From an uncultured Spirochaetaceae bacterium (GTDB taxonomy: Bacteria; Spirochaetota; Spirochaetia; Treponematales; Treponemataceae), in NCBI GenBank assembly GCA_902773215.1, contig CACYDQ010000303.1, forward strand, positions 1-6,241: DNA of 6,241 nt. The letters run 5' to 3'. Shown piece by piece: positions 5,067 to 6,241 of this stretch. Position 1 is the stretch's first letter. Every line of letters starts with the position of its first letter. The notes under the pieces were generated by a model. That model ran no database searches, was not told where the DNA came from, and saw only the letters and a list, made by a program, of their open reading frames with translations. The position numbers and the translations under genes were made by a program.

Positions 5067-6241
5067 ATGGAAACAGTCGAATTGTTCACAGCAGCATTGA
5101 ACTTGAGAGCCCCTTGGAAAGTATCAAAGGTAGAATTCCTCGTTAAGGAGGGCAAGAAGGAGCTCCACATCCATATAGATTTCGAGCGGGGCGGGCATTT
5201 TCCCTGCCCCGAGGACGGCTGCAAAGAGGAGCTGGTAGCATACGACAGCTGCGAGAAGACGTGGAGGCACCTCAACTTCTTCCAATATAAGACATACATC
5301 CACGCACGGCAGCCCCGCGTGAAATGCCCCGGCCACGGGGTCAAGACCGTCAGCGTCCCTTGGGCGCGCCCAGGCTCAGGGTTCACGCTTTTGTTCGAGA
5401 GCTGGTGCATCGAGCTGTCGAGGCACATCCCCTTGTCAGCGATTGCCGAGCAGGTTGACGAGCACGACACAAGGCTGTGGCGGTTCATAAAGCATTATGT
5501 CGACGAAGCCCGGAAGGACGAGGACTACTCCTGCGTAGAGGGGATAGGAATCGACGAGACGAGCAAGAAGGGACAGAACTACATTACCGTGGTCGTTGAC
5601 TTGAAGGAGAAGAAGGTCATATTTGTCACCGACGGCAAGGACTCCAAGACAGTGGACGCATTCGTCGAGGATTTCATTGCTCACAAAGGAAATAAGGACA
5701 ATATAAAGGTGGTGACCTGCGACATGTCCCTCGGCTTCAAGAAAGGGATTGAGGATAACTTCAGGAACGCCGAGACGGTGATAGACAAGTTCCACGTGAT
5801 AAAGCACATGAACGAGGCCATAGATGAGACTCGGAGGGAAGAGGTGAAGACGAACGAGGAGCTCAAGAGGACGAGGTATCTCTGGCTCAAGAACGACAAG
5901 AACCTCAGCGAGGCCCAGAAGGCGAAAAAAGAGTCCCTCATGAAGAAGCACCTGAAGACCGGCAGGGCCATGATGATAAGGGAGGAGCTGCAGTCCATCT
6001 ATGAGGAAGCCCCCGGCAGGGACGAGGCTGAGGAGCGGATGGGGAAGCTGCTGGGCTGGATTGCAAGATGCAGGATCCCGCAGGTAAAGAAATTCGGGAA
6101 AATGGTCAAGGAGCACTGGGAGGAAATCCTCAACTATTTCTCGTACAGGGTAACGAACGCAATTCTTGAGGGAACCAACAGCATAATACAGAATATCAAG
6201 AGACGTGCGAGGGGATTCCGCAACGACGAATATTTCAAGAC
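5067..6241 (+). CDS. ISL3-family transposase (partial, C-terminus outside window)
   Basis: 391 codons are visible without a stop; family members are usually a little over 400 residues, so only a few dozen are missing. The N-terminal zinc-binding region has Cys47, Cys52, Cys62 and Cys87 with His90 (FPCPEDGC and VKCPGHG), followed by the family signature VPWARPGSGFTLLFE (97-111). An HTH-like segment, PLSAIAEQVDEHDTRLWR (122-139), precedes the catalytic domain. The DDE triad is intact: Asp163 in GIDETS, Asp219 in TCDMS and Glu368 in LEGTNS. The enzyme would cut and join the element's ends. ATG 5067 gives the usual N-terminus (ELFTAALNL). Codon use differs from the neighbours: 16 of about 26 arginines are AGA/AGG and ATA isoleucine is frequent, against about 5 of 22 AGA/AGG arginines in the ABC gene at 1-1224. 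That supports horizontal arrival. No frameshift or lost motif is seen, so it may be active. Confidence 0.95.
   Translation, partial: METVELFTAALNLRAPWKVSKVEFLVKEGKKELHIHIDFERGGHFPCPEDGCKEELVAYDSCEKTWRHLNFFQYKTYIHARQPRVKCPGHGVKTVSVPWARPGSGFTLLFESWCIELSRHIPLSAIAEQVDEHDTRLWRFIKHYVDEARKDEDYSCVEGIGIDETSKKGQNYITVVVDLKEKKVIFVTDGKDSKTVDAFVEDFIAHKGNKDNIKVVTCDMSLGFKKGIEDNFRNAETVIDKFHVIKHMNEAIDETRREEVKTNEELKRTRYLWLKNDKNLSEAQKAKKESLMKKHLKTGRAMMIREELQSIYEEAPGRDEAEERMGKLLGWIARCRIPQVKKFGKMVKEHWEEILNYFSYRVTNAILEGTNSIIQNIKRRARGFRNDEYFK

Larger units (their letters stand above)
4987..6241 (+). mobile_element. ISL3-family insertion sequence (left end and most of the transposase; right end outside window)
   Basis: The element is defined by its transposase at 5067 onward. 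The left boundary is placed at GG 4987, because sequence from there has the look of an ISL3 terminal repeat and host sequence (the HU-like gene and its leader) lies to the left. About 80 bp separate this end from the transposase start, normal for the family. The eight bases at 4979-4986 (gcccatac) would be the target duplication if the boundary is right. The right end and its repeat are not in the window, so the exact left edge is uncertain by several bases. Confidence 0.7.

Noticed and set aside
5436..6116. 226-codon leucine-rich open frame on the minus strand
   Set aside because: It is a mirror of the lysine- and glutamate-rich transposase; CTC/CTT leucines are reversed AAG/GAG codons.
1..6241. 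CRISPR array or defence system
   Set aside because: No regularly spaced repeats of suitable length and no cas, toxin-antitoxin or restriction genes are visible.

Overview
The window comes from a bacterial chromosome of moderate to fairly high GC, with ordinary sigma-70 style promoters (TTGACA-N17-TAATAT and similar). The mix of genes fits a host-associated anaerobe: a siderophore-type exporter-fold ABC pair under a TetR regulator, an HU-like DNA-binding protein with an IG-like C-terminal domain, a probable scrap of a BspA-type leucine-rich-repeat protein, and an ISL3-family insertion sequence. A gut, rumen or oral Treponema is my best guess. The consensus -35/-10 promoters argue against Bacteroidetes, where the HU/IG-like family is otherwise common. 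The taxon is an inference from gene content and was not tested.

Positions 1-3757 hold a minus-strand regulator and transporter locus. Read in the direction of transcription it is tetR (3757-3134), a 128-bp control region, a complete half-transporter (3005-1224), and a second half-transporter (1224 to beyond position 1). The two ABC genes overlap by one base in a TAATG stop/start junction and almost certainly form a heterodimer. The control region has a near-perfect promoter. Two 16-bp TTAGCTnTnACTAAC boxes lie just downstream of the predicted transcription start, 32 bp apart, and are the likely TetR operators. The regulator would repress the transporter until a ligand appears.

Positions 3758-4178 contain no intact recognised gene. 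They hold a possible tetR promoter, a short well-biased coding scrap resembling the start of a BspA repeat, and a plus-strand promoter (TTGATT-N17-TATAAT). That promoter is followed by about 160 nt of hairpin-rich sequence ending in a strong bidirectional terminator, which makes a candidate small RNA. This is the least explained part of the window.

Positions 4179-4904 (minus) encode the HU-like/DUF4469 protein. About 80 bp upstream of its start an ISL3-family element begins (about 4987). Its transposase (5067 onward, plus) has the zinc-binding N-terminus and an intact DDE triad, but the gene runs off the window before its last few dozen residues. Its arginine and isoleucine codon use differs from the neighbouring genes, consistent with recent arrival.

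Most of the window is assignable to known families. The candidates for something new are the 4005-4162 transcript and the operator array, not a new multi-gene system.
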